A DNA stretch of 13,927 nt from Gammaproteobacteria bacterium (GTDB lineage Bacteria > Pseudomonadota > Gammaproteobacteria > GCA-002705445 > GCA-002716945): assembly GCA_002701705.1 (NCBI GenBank), contig NZWU01000001.1, positions 1 through 13,927 of the forward strand. The letters are read 5' to 3'. This document shows, piece by piece, positions 1 through 6,202 of this stretch. The position numbers and the translations under genes are program-made. The notes under the pieces were generated by a model. It was not told the DNA's origin, searched no databases, and saw nothing but the letters and a program-made list of their open reading frames with translations. Numbering within the stretch: the first letter of the stretch is position 1; each line of letters starts with the position of its first letter.

Positions 1-199
1 AAGTTGAAATGGCAGCACCATATCCTTTATTTTTTTTATGTTGTAAAACAATTGCTCCTTGTTTTTTTGAAAGTTCTGCAGTATTATCAGTTGAACCATC
101 ATCACAAACAATTACATCATCAACAAATTTTTTACAATCTTTAATTATTTTTTCAATATTTTTTTCTTCATTAAATGCAGGAATACAAATTAATTTCAT
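1..199 (-). CDS. DPM-like GT2 glycosyltransferase, N-terminal part (cut by window edge)
   Basis: The reverse strand from an ATG at 199-197 reads open for 66 codons to the window edge. The protein begins MKLICIPAFNEEKNIEKII, followed by a DDGSTDNT motif at about residues 33-40 and KGYGAAI at about 58-64. The P-A-F-N-E-E strand and DDGS/DN nucleotide-binding loop are the classic start of a GT-A family 2 fold, and the KGYGAA stretch is typical of dolichyl-phosphate mannosyl/glucosyltransferases and related polyisoprenyl-phosphate GT2s. The catalytic DxD and any membrane segments lie beyond the window. It would move a sugar from a nucleotide donor to a lipid phosphate or glycan at the cytoplasmic membrane face. 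It lies 73 bp downstream of rmlA on the same strand but has its own promoter-like box, so it may be a separate transcription unit. Family call is good; donor and acceptor are unknown. Confidence 0.85.
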   Translation of the reverse strand, partial: MKLICIPAFNEEKNIEKIIKDCKKFVDDVIVCDDGSTDNTAELSKKQGAIVLQHKKNKGYGAAIST

Positions 200-222
200 A
201 ATTTTTTTAGCTCCGAGCTATG

Positions 223-229
223 AATAAAG
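223..229 (-). promoter_or_regulatory. TATA-like box for the GT2 at 199
   Basis: On the minus strand the sequence CTTTATT is centred 27 bp upstream of the ATG at 199. That is the archaeal TATA distance for a transcript starting at or next to the start codon. There is a GGAG about 13-16 nt upstream of the ATG, too far to be a good ribosome binding site. The leaderless reading is an inference. Confidence 0.45.
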
Positions 230-272
230 TGTTTGTAGCAAGTTGTTCAGAAAGTAATGTAAACATTTTAAC

Positions 273-1343
273 CTAAATTTTTAGTTGTGACCTTTCCCCA
301 AGTAATAGTTCATGCTTAGTTTGATCATTATTAGCCTCAATTTTAGAGCCATTAGCTATAATACTATTTGATAAATGTACATCGGCACTAATTTCACAGT
401 TTGCCATGATAATAGAATTTTCAATTTTACAGTTTTCTAGAATTGAATTATCACCTACGCTTACATTTGGTCCTAACGTAACATTTGGACCAATTCTACA
501 GTTTGCTCCTATAATAGATGGACCTTGTATAGAGGAGTTTGAAGAAATTTCTGTTTCCTTACCAATTACAGTATTGCCTTTTACTGTTGAACCTTTATCA
601 ATTACAAATTGATTTTCTTTTCCTATAGAATCAAGTACAAGTTGATTCGCATGTAAAATATCCTCTGGTGTTCCAGTATCTTTCCACCAACCTGTAACAG
701 TTTCATACTGCAATGAATTATTTTCCTCCATTAGCAATTGTAATGCTTCAGTAATTTCTAGCTCGCCTCTTGCAGATGGTTTAAGCTTATCAATTATTGA
801 AAAAATTTTTGGCGTTAAAAAATAAACACCAATTACAGCCAGATCTGATTTTGGTTCAGATGGTTTTTCTATAATTTTTTTAATTTTTTTTGATTCTGAA
901 TCTATTTCTGCAATTCCAAATCTAGAAGGGTCATCAACTTTGCAAAGTAAAATCATTGCATCATTACTTGATGATTCGAAATTGTTTTTGTAGTCTATCA
1001 ATCCTTTTCGTAGAATATTGTCACCAAGATATACAACAAATCTATCGTTACCAACAAACTCTTTACAAAGTTTGATCGCATGTGAAATTCCTTTTGGTTT
1101 ATCTTGATAGATGTAAGAAATTTTTACACCAAAGTTTTCTCCGTTTCCATAATATTCTTTAACTTTTTCAGGATAAACATCACCGATTATAATTCCAATG
1201 TCAGTTATTCCTGCTTCTCTAAAATCTTCTAATGCATACTGTGACATTGGTTTGTTTGCAATTGGAAGTAATTGTTTTGGACCAGTGTGTGTTAAAGGTC
1301 TTAAACGCGTTCCATGACCACCATGAAGAATTATTCCTTTCAT
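273..1343 (-). CDS. rmlA: Glucose-1-phosphate thymidylyltransferase, long (StrD-like) form
   Basis: The enzyme joins glucose-1-phosphate and dTTP to give dTDP-glucose, the first step toward dTDP-6-deoxyhexoses such as rhamnose. From the ATG at 1343 the protein has 356 residues. An LHGG-H-GTRLRPLT nucleotide loop lies at 6-18, PKQLLP at 22-27, the catalytic YLGDN aspartate at 108, an EKP at 159-161 and WWKDTGTPEDIL at 219-230. A C-terminal left-handed beta-helix of hexapeptide repeats covers about 247-334. Length and tail fit the long RmlA subfamily common in archaea and in antibiotic deoxysugar clusters (StrD), not the roughly 290-residue bacterial RmlA. A GTG two codons earlier (1349) is possible, but the ATG gives the family-typical MKGIILHGG start and has GAGTG just upstream. 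It follows rmlB by 16 bp, clearly one operon. UTP use instead of dTTP cannot be excluded from sequence. Confidence 0.92.
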   Translation of the reverse strand: MKGIILHGGHGTRLRPLTHTGPKQLLPIANKPMSQYALEDFREAGITDIGIIIGDVYPEKVKEYYGNGENFGVKISYIYQDKPKGISHAIKLCKEFVGNDRFVVYLGDNILRKGLIDYKNNFESSSNDAMILLCKVDDPSRFGIAEIDSESKKIKKIIEKPSEPKSDLAVIGVYFLTPKIFSIIDKLKPSARGELEITEALQLLMEENNSLQYETVTGWWKDTGTPEDILHANQLVLDSIGKENQFVIDKGSTVKGNTVIGKETEISSNSSIQGPSIIGANCRIGPNVTLGPNVSVGDNSILENCKIENSIIMANCEISADVHLSNSIIANGSKIEANNDQTKHELLLGERSQLKI

Positions 1344-1359
1344 TTTCACTCAGAGTTTT

Positions 1360-2346
1360 TTAGGTCTTCCAAGGGGTAGTATCTAATATTTTTGATGGTA
1401 TATCCTTCCAAATTTCTGGATTTTGTAAATACCATTCAACTGTTTTGTTTAAACCTTCATTAAAATTTGTATTTTTTTTCCAACCTAAACCCTTAGAAAT
1501 TTTAGTGGAATTCATACTGTATCTTAGATCATGGCCTGGTCTATCTTCAACTAACTCTATTAGATCTTGTGGTTTATTCATAATCTCTAATATTTTTTTT
1601 ACAACCGTTAAATTATCAATTTCATTATTGGCCGAAATATTATAGTATTCTCCTGATTTCCCTTTTAGTAGTGCTAGTAGTATTGCATCACAATGATCAT
1701 CTACATAAATCCAGTCCCTAATGTTAGAACCATTACCATAAATCGGAATCTTTTGGTTTTGATTTGCTAGAATTATAGTTTTAGGGATTAACTTTTCAGC
1801 AAATTGTCTTGGTCCATAATTATTAGTACATCTAGTAGTTACCACATCAGAGCCATATGTAACAGAATAAGAATTAATCAAAAGTTCTGCTGCTGCCTTT
1901 GTAGCAGCGTATGGGCTTGAAGGATTAAGTTTAGAATCTTCAGTGGCAGAAGTTGAGGCCAAGCTTCCAAAAACTTCATCTGTAGAAATTTGGACCATTC
2001 TCTTATGTTGCTTTGTTGTAATATCTAAAATTGTAAATGCACCTCTAATATTTGAAACCAGAAAAGGATCTGCATCGTTTATGCTTCTATCTACAAATGA
2101 TTCAGCTGCAAAGTTAATTACAGTATCACATTTTGATATTAGTTCCTCCATAAGTCGTTTATTTGTAATACTGCCCTTAACAAACTTGTATTTTTCAGAG
2201 TTCTGAATTTCTCCCAAATTTCTTTTATCAGAACCAGGAAGTTCCGCATCTACATTAGTTATCTCAAAATCATTCTTTTCTTTTAACAATTTTATGATAA
2301 AGTTACTCCCAATGAATCCTAAACCGCCTGTTACAAGTAATTTCAT
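1360..2346 (-). CDS. rmlB: dTDP-glucose 4,6-dehydratase
   Basis: This NAD-dependent extended SDR dehydrates dTDP-glucose to dTDP-4-keto-6-deoxyglucose, the step after RmlA. From the ATG at 2346 there are 328 residues. The GGLGFIG Rossmann loop is at 7-13 and the acidic D33 ends beta-2. The RmlB-specific S-T-D-E-V-F-G active-site strand with T122, D123 and E124 is at 121-127, and YAATK (Y146, K150) supplies the catalytic pair. NNYGPRQFAEKLIPK (175-189), IRDWIYVDDH (209-218) and EDRPGHDLRY (267-276) are sugar-nucleotide signatures of the family. The reading frame extends 17 codons upstream to an ATG at 2397, but that extension is unlike the family, precedes the normal MKLLVTGG start, and would run through the promoter-like box at 2369-2378. 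All catalytic residues are present. It heads the rmlB-rmlA operon, divergent from the cupin gene. Confidence 0.94.
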   Translation of the reverse strand: MKLLVTGGLGFIGSNFIIKLLKEKNDFEITNVDAELPGSDKRNLGEIQNSEKYKFVKGSITNKRLMEELISKCDTVINFAAESFVDRSINDADPFLVSNIRGAFTILDITTKQHKRMVQISTDEVFGSLASTSATEDSKLNPSSPYAATKAAAELLINSYSVTYGSDVVTTRCTNNYGPRQFAEKLIPKTIILANQNQKIPIYGNGSNIRDWIYVDDHCDAILLALLKGKSGEYYNISANNEIDNLTVVKKILEIMNKPQDLIELVEDRPGHDLRYSMNSTKISKGLGWKKNTNFNEGLNKTVEWYLQNPEIWKDIPSKILDTTPWKT

Positions 2347-2368
2347 ATTACTTTCGCTTTTATCTGTA

Positions 2369-2378
2369 CTAATAAAAT
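2369..2378 (-). promoter_or_regulatory. TATA-like box for rmlB-rmlA
   Basis: ATTTTATTAG on the minus strand is centred about 27-28 bp upstream of the ATG at 2346, with no ribosome binding site between. It supports a leaderless rmlB start at 2346 rather than the longer frame from 2397. Confidence 0.45.
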
Positions 2379-2423
2379 ATGGTATAAAATTATACATGTA
2401 TTAGGAGAATCTTTGAATCCAAA

Positions 2424-2430
2424 CTTTTAT
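2424..2430 (+). promoter_or_regulatory. TATA-like box for the cupin-GT-B operon
   Basis: CTTTTAT is centred 29 bp before the GTG at 2456. An in-frame TAA at 2453-2455 directly before that GTG means translation cannot begin upstream in this frame, and no ribosome binding site is seen, so leaderless initiation at the GTG is likely. Confidence 0.4.
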
Positions 2431-2455
2431 TGGCTAAATCTAATGTGGTTTTTAA

Positions 2456-2920
2456 GTGGAAGGAAAAAAATTTTTTGTTAAAGATTTAGAAAAACATCAA
2501 ACTAAGGATGTTATAGATTCTCATGTAAATGGGAACCTGACTGTTATTTGGAGAGATTGGGACTCGATTATCCCAAATCATCCTAAAATGGTATATGTAA
2601 GTTCAATAAACCCAGGCGAGGTTAAAGGACCACATCTACATAAAAATAGAACAAGCTATCTTACATGTATCCATGGAAAAGTAGTTTTCATTATTGATGA
2701 AGGAAATAATAATTATAAAGAAATTGAAGTTGATTCACAAAAACCTGTTTTAGTTTGTGTTCCAAACAAAATTGCATCTGCTCACATTAATCCTACAAAT
2801 GAAATTTCACGAGTACTTGTTTTAGCTGATGTAGCATGGAAACCTAATGATAACGAGATGGAAAATGTTTCTTTCTCTGATTATGACTGGGATAAATGGA
2901 AAGGTCTTGAAAAATCCTAA
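2456..2920 (+). CDS. RmlC-like cupin, probable dTDP-4-keto-6-deoxysugar epimerase/isomerase
   Basis: This is a 154-residue single cupin barrel. The core reads PGEVKGPHLHKNRTSYLTCI (53-72), then HGKVVFIIDEG, a central beta region to about 108, and ADVAWKPNDNE (124-134). The H60-x-H62 pair sits where RmlC-type cupins place their active-site histidine, and the following K-N-R-x-x-Y resembles dTDP-4-dehydrorhamnose 3,5-epimerase-like proteins. It is shorter than classical RmlC (about 180 residues) and the rest is divergent, so 3,5-epimerase and 3,4-ketoisomerase (FdtA/QdtA type) are both possible. Its position opposite rmlB-rmlA fits use of their dTDP-4-keto-6-deoxyglucose product. The start is a GTG directly after an in-frame stop. 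Its 3' end overlaps the next gene. The family is fairly certain; the exact reaction is not. Confidence 0.75.
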   Translation: MEGKKFFVKDLEKHQTKDVIDSHVNGNLTVIWRDWDSIIPNHPKMVYVSSINPGEVKGPHLHKNRTSYLTCIHGKVVFIIDEGNNNYKEIEVDSQKPVLVCVPNKIASAHINPTNEISRVLVLADVAWKPNDNEMENVSFSDYDWDKWKGLEKS

Positions 2921-4766
2921 TTCTAAAACAGTTATTCTTTTTGATTCAAGCTACAGTCTTGATACATTAAAAGAAATAATAGAAAATAACGGATCAGTTA
3001 TAATCTCCTTTGGTTATAGTTCTCACAAAATCTTATCTGATCATGGTATCAAACACATGATTGCTGACGAGTTTCTAAGTATAACAGATCTTTGGAATAT
3101 ATGGAAAAAATCATTTTCACTTTCACAATGGTATAACAATTCAGAAATAGCAGAAATCCTCGAATATAAGGGAATTAATACTGGTAAGTTATTTTACATC
3201 GAGTTCCATTATCACTTATTACCATTTCTGAAAAAGTTTATGGCAATAATTTTTCTCTGTAAGAAATTTCATAGTTCAAGGATCTTAGCACCTTCATCTC
3301 TTTCTGATATTTTTGATTTGTTAGATCATGATGTTGAGTATATCAAAGTAAAACAAAAATCAGAAAGTTTCTTGTATGATTCTGTAAAATTTCAGATTAC
3401 AGATTCTCTTAGCATAAAAATACCAAAAAAATCTTATCTTAAATTAAAAAATATTTCTGAACAAACTATCCTAAAATTACTTAGAAATAATCGTAATAAT
3501 AAGAATCAAAAAAAGCATACATTATTGATTGAATTTAATCCGATAAAATACCAAAGGTTGTTTGAATTATCCACTAAACATGGCATACAATTAATTTTGT
3601 TTAATAGACGTCGTCCATATGTATGGAATAAAGAATCTTATTCTATTATAAAAAACTCAAACTGCCTAATTGGAGCATATCAAAATACAAAAAATAAAAA
3701 AATAGAAAAATTGATTGAATCAGGTAAGGAGCTACTAGCTAACAAAACCAATAGTCTATTTGAACGTGAAGAAATCTTTAATACATTTTTTTCAATTAAT
3801 GGGCATTCTTTTTGGAAAGCAATTAAACCGAGTTTTGTAAAACTATGTAAAAAAAGAGTTCTTGATGCTGTTCAAGAAATTGAACTAGCTGATGAAGTGA
3901 TAAAAAATTCAGATGTTTCATCCATCATAGTATCATCAGAGAATGGGTTCAACGAACAGGTTGTTCTGCATCTTGCAAAGAAACACAACATTAAGACGTT
4001 ATTACTGCAACATGGCATGTATTGGGAAACCATGGAAAATAAAGAAGGTAATATTTTCCTAGGCGGAGATTTTCCAATTCTTTCAAGCAAGATTCTCACA
4101 TGGGGTACACAAACTGAAAAATATGCAAAAGAATGCGGTTTCTCAAAAAAAACACATGTCATTGGAAGTCCATCACATGACATACTGTTTAATGATCGAT
4201 CAGACACCAACTTGGTAAACGACGGTTTTATTTTATTGGCAACTTCATCTCCACAACAAAATCAGGTTTTTGATTTATCAATTGATAACCTGGAGGCATA
4301 TGAAAAAACTATCAAAGACGTCTGTAAGATAGCTCAAAACTTGAGTAAACAATTGATTATCAAGATTCATCCATTTCAAGAAGAACGAGATATTAAGAAA
4401 ATAGTTGAGGACATGGGTGATCATGTTACTGTGACAAAAAATGATAACATTGTAGATCTGATTAAATCATGTGATACATTTCTGGTAAATGATCTTTCTA
4501 CTACAATGCTTGATGCGTTGATAATCGGTAAACCTGTTATTTCAATTCAAACTAAAAATCGTTACATGAAGGAACTGCCAAAAATTTTTACAGCAGGATG
4601 TTGTGTGAAATGTAATATTAGCTCTCTTGAAAAAGAGATTAAAGAAATTCTAACTACAGATAAGCGAACAAGAATGATTAAAAATGGCAATAAATTTGTA
4701 AAAGAATTTATCTCTAATCAAGGAAGTTCATCAAAAAAATTATTAGAATTTTTGGCCGAGTATTAA
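2883..4766 (+). CDS. GT-B-type capsule/surface polysaccharide glycosyltransferase
   Basis: This large protein of about 627 residues has no signal peptide and no clear membrane segments, so it is probably cytosolic or peripheral. The N-terminal part starts with a Rossmann-like strand (KTVILFDSS, about 15-23) and is otherwise divergent. The C-terminal half is recognisable: TLLLQHGMYW at 372-381, a WGTQTEKYAKE segment at 407-417, VIGSPSHD at 426-433, LIIKIHPFQEE at 491-501, and DLSTTMLDALIIGKP at 537-551. The QHG, K-x-HP and S/T-x-x-x-D-A-L-x-x-GKP motifs are typical of GT-B enzymes such as CDP-glycerol glycerophosphotransferases, KpsC/LipB-type capsule proteins and UDP-GlcNAc 2-epimerase-like folds. 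The start is uncertain. The frame is open from an ATG at 2847, with further choices at 2865, 2883 and a TTG at 2907; all overlap the cupin end, so the two are translationally coupled. Donor and acceptor are unknown. Confidence 0.7.
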   Translation: MTGINGKVLKNPNSKTVILFDSSYSLDTLKEIIENNGSVIISFGYSSHKILSDHGIKHMIADEFLSITDLWNIWKKSFSLSQWYNNSEIAEILEYKGINTGKLFYIEFHYHLLPFLKKFMAIIFLCKKFHSSRILAPSSLSDIFDLLDHDVEYIKVKQKSESFLYDSVKFQITDSLSIKIPKKSYLKLKNISEQTILKLLRNNRNNKNQKKHTLLIEFNPIKYQRLFELSTKHGIQLILFNRRRPYVWNKESYSIIKNSNCLIGAYQNTKNKKIEKLIESGKELLANKTNSLFEREEIFNTFFSINGHSFWKAIKPSFVKLCKKRVLDAVQEIELADEVIKNSDVSSIIVSSENGFNEQVVLHLAKKHNIKTLLLQHGMYWETMENKEGNIFLGGDFPILSSKILTWGTQTEKYAKECGFSKKTHVIGSPSHDILFNDRSDTNLVNDGFILLATSSPQQNQVFDLSIDNLEAYEKTIKDVCKIAQNLSKQLIIKIHPFQEERDIKKIVEDMGDHVTVTKNDNIVDLIKSCDTFLVNDLSTTMLDALIIGKPVISIQTKNRYMKELPKIFTAGCCVKCNISSLEKEIKEILTTDKRTRMIKNGNKFVKEFISNQGSSSKKLLEFLAEY

Positions 4767-4805
4767 AATATTTTCTTTAGAATTTTGCTGATATGGAATA
4801 TGATA

Positions 4806-4815
4806 CATGCGCATG
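4806..4815. promoter_or_regulatory. Perfect 10-bp palindrome next to the dehydrogenase promoter
   Basis: CATGCGCATG is a perfect inverted repeat ending 1 bp before the TATA-like box at 4817-4824. This is the place of the BRE element or of an operator that would control access of TFB/TBP. It is one of the few GC-containing runs in an AT-rich intergenic stretch. The regulatory role is inferred; no repressor gene is in the window. Confidence 0.25.
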
Positions 4816-4816
4816 A

Positions 4817-4824
4817 TTTTTTAA
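4817..4824 (+). promoter_or_regulatory. TATA-like box for the UDP-glucose dehydrogenase gene
   Basis: TTTTTTAA is centred 25-26 bp upstream of the GTG at 4846, again without a Shine-Dalgarno sequence. It indicates a new, probably leaderless, transcription unit separate from the GT-B gene that ends 79 bp upstream. Confidence 0.45.
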
Positions 4825-4845
4825 TCGATTCTCAATAATCTTGAT

Positions 4846-6162
4846 GTGAAAATCGGGATTATAGGACTAGGAGTAGTCGGATTATCATTTGCATCTGTAC
4901 TAAGTTCAAAAGGATTTCCGGTGATTGGAATGGACTCTGATGGAAAGAAAATAGAACAGATCAATTCAAAAAAATTGCCTTTTTTTGAACCAAAGCTCAA
5001 ATTATTTTTAAAAAATGCATTATCCAAGTCGCTTGAAATTTCGTCAGATATTGACAAAGTGGTACGAAATTGTGATTTCATATTTCTTACAGTTGGAACC
5101 CCAAAATCAAAATCTGGTTATATTGATTTGAGTATGCTCAAAAAGGCTTCAAAAAATATTGGTATTTCTTTACGACATACCACGAAAAAGCCAATCATTG
5201 TGATAAAAAGTACAGTGGTGCCAAATACTACTACTAAAGTGATCAAGCCGTTAATTGAAAAGGCATCTGGGAAAAAAACCGGAAAAGGTTTTGATATACT
5301 TACAAATCCTGAATTTCTCCGTGAGAGTAACGTTATTGATGATACATTAAAACCGCATCTTGTCGTCATTGGAGGCATAGAAAAAAATTCTGTAAACAAA
5401 TTAAAAAAACTCTATCGCAAATTATATGGTCCTAGAATCAAACTTATGACAACAAATACTCAGACTGCTGAAATGATAAAATATGCTAATAATTCATTTC
5501 TTGCCACAAAGATCAGTTTCATAAATCAAATTTCATTGTTATGTCAATCTATTCCTGGGATAAATATTGATGATATTGCAGAGGGTATAGGTGTAGATCC
5601 TAGAATTGGCAGATCATTTCTTAATGCAGGACCAGGTTATGGCGGATCCTGTCTGCCAAAAGATCTAGAAACAATAATACAGTTTTCTTCAAAATTTGGA
5701 TCTAACCCACTACTTTTAAGAGCAGTACAACAAACAAATGATCTTCAAATTAAGTACATAATTCACCTATTAGAAAAAAATCTTGGGAATATCACGAATA
5801 AACATATTACAGTTCTTGGTTTATCATTCAAAGAAAATAGCGGAGATATTAGAGAATCTAGATCAATCGAATTGATTAAAATTCTTTTAAAAAAGAAGGC
5901 CAAAATAACAGTTCATGATCCTAAAGCAATGAAAAATACAGAACCTATTTTTAAAAATCAAATTGTATATGCTAACACTCTTCTACAATCATTGGATAAT
6001 TGTCAATGTGTGATTATTATGACTCCATGGAAAATTTATACAAAATTAAAAAATAGTGATTTTAAAAATATGAAAAGAAAACTGGTTATAGATACAAGAA
6101 GAATACTCTCTAGAAAAAATTTGAATGTTGAATATTTTGCTCTAGGTTTGGGAACTAATTAG
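4846..6162 (+). CDS. UDP-glucose 6-dehydrogenase family enzyme
   Basis: This is a 438-residue UDP-glucose/GDP-mannose dehydrogenase family protein, which oxidises a nucleotide hexose to its uronate with two NAD. The GxGxxG loop is IGLGVVG at 6-12, with acidic D30 ending beta-2. LTVGTP is at 81-86, KSTVVPNTT at 121-129 and NPEFLRES at 154-161. The central helix has IKYANNSFLATKISFINQI at 211-229, with the family lysine K212 and N216. The catalytic cysteine C269 lies in GPGYGGSCLPKD (262-273), and the UDP-binding domain has LSFKENSGDIRESRS at about 325-339. NPEFLRES and GGSCLPKD fit UDP-glucose dehydrogenase best; UDP-ManNAc or GDP-mannose as substrate remains possible. The start is a GTG, because the overlapping ATG at 4844 is out of frame and stops at once. 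A GAE/GalE-type epimerase two genes downstream favours a UDP-GlcA route. Length is normal. Confidence 0.87.
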   Translation: MKIGIIGLGVVGLSFASVLSSKGFPVIGMDSDGKKIEQINSKKLPFFEPKLKLFLKNALSKSLEISSDIDKVVRNCDFIFLTVGTPKSKSGYIDLSMLKKASKNIGISLRHTTKKPIIVIKSTVVPNTTTKVIKPLIEKASGKKTGKGFDILTNPEFLRESNVIDDTLKPHLVVIGGIEKNSVNKLKKLYRKLYGPRIKLMTTNTQTAEMIKYANNSFLATKISFINQISLLCQSIPGINIDDIAEGIGVDPRIGRSFLNAGPGYGGSCLPKDLETIIQFSSKFGSNPLLLRAVQQTNDLQIKYIIHLLEKNLGNITNKHITVLGLSFKENSGDIRESRSIELIKILLKKKAKITVHDPKAMKNTEPIFKNQIVYANTLLQSLDNCQCVIIMTPWKIYTKLKNSDFKNMKRKLVIDTRRILSRKNLNVEYFALGLGTN

Positions 6163-6172
6163 TATGCTGAAC

Positions 6173-6180
6173 TTTGTATT
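6173..6180 (+). promoter_or_regulatory. Possible TATA-like box before the GH57-like gene
   Basis: TTTGTATT is centred 26-27 bp upstream of the GTG at 6203, in the 40-bp gap after the dehydrogenase. It could give the downstream pair its own promoter. The match is weaker than the others because of the internal G. The alternative is read-through and internal initiation at the TTG at 6212, using AGGTGA at 6201-6206. Confidence 0.3.
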
Positions 6181-6202
6181 CATTTTGATGGTAATCGACT
6201 AG

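Noticed and set aside
9..227. Plus-strand open frame of 72 codons
   Set aside because: It is antisense to the clear GT2 start on the minus strand (1-199), whose motifs are unmistakable.
2347..2397. N-terminal extension of RmlB by 17 codons
   Set aside because: The extension is unlike the family, which begins just before the Rossmann glycine loop, and it overlaps the TATA-like box for the 2346 start.
2393..2400. Palindrome TACATGTA in the divergent rmlB/cupin gap
   Set aside because: It is only 8 bp and AT-rich, expected by chance at this composition, and lies outside both likely promoter cores.
3872..4210. Minus-strand open frame of 112 codons
   Set aside because: It is a shadow inside the GT-B gene, which has QHG and HP motifs through this region; the antisense frame has no recognisable motif.
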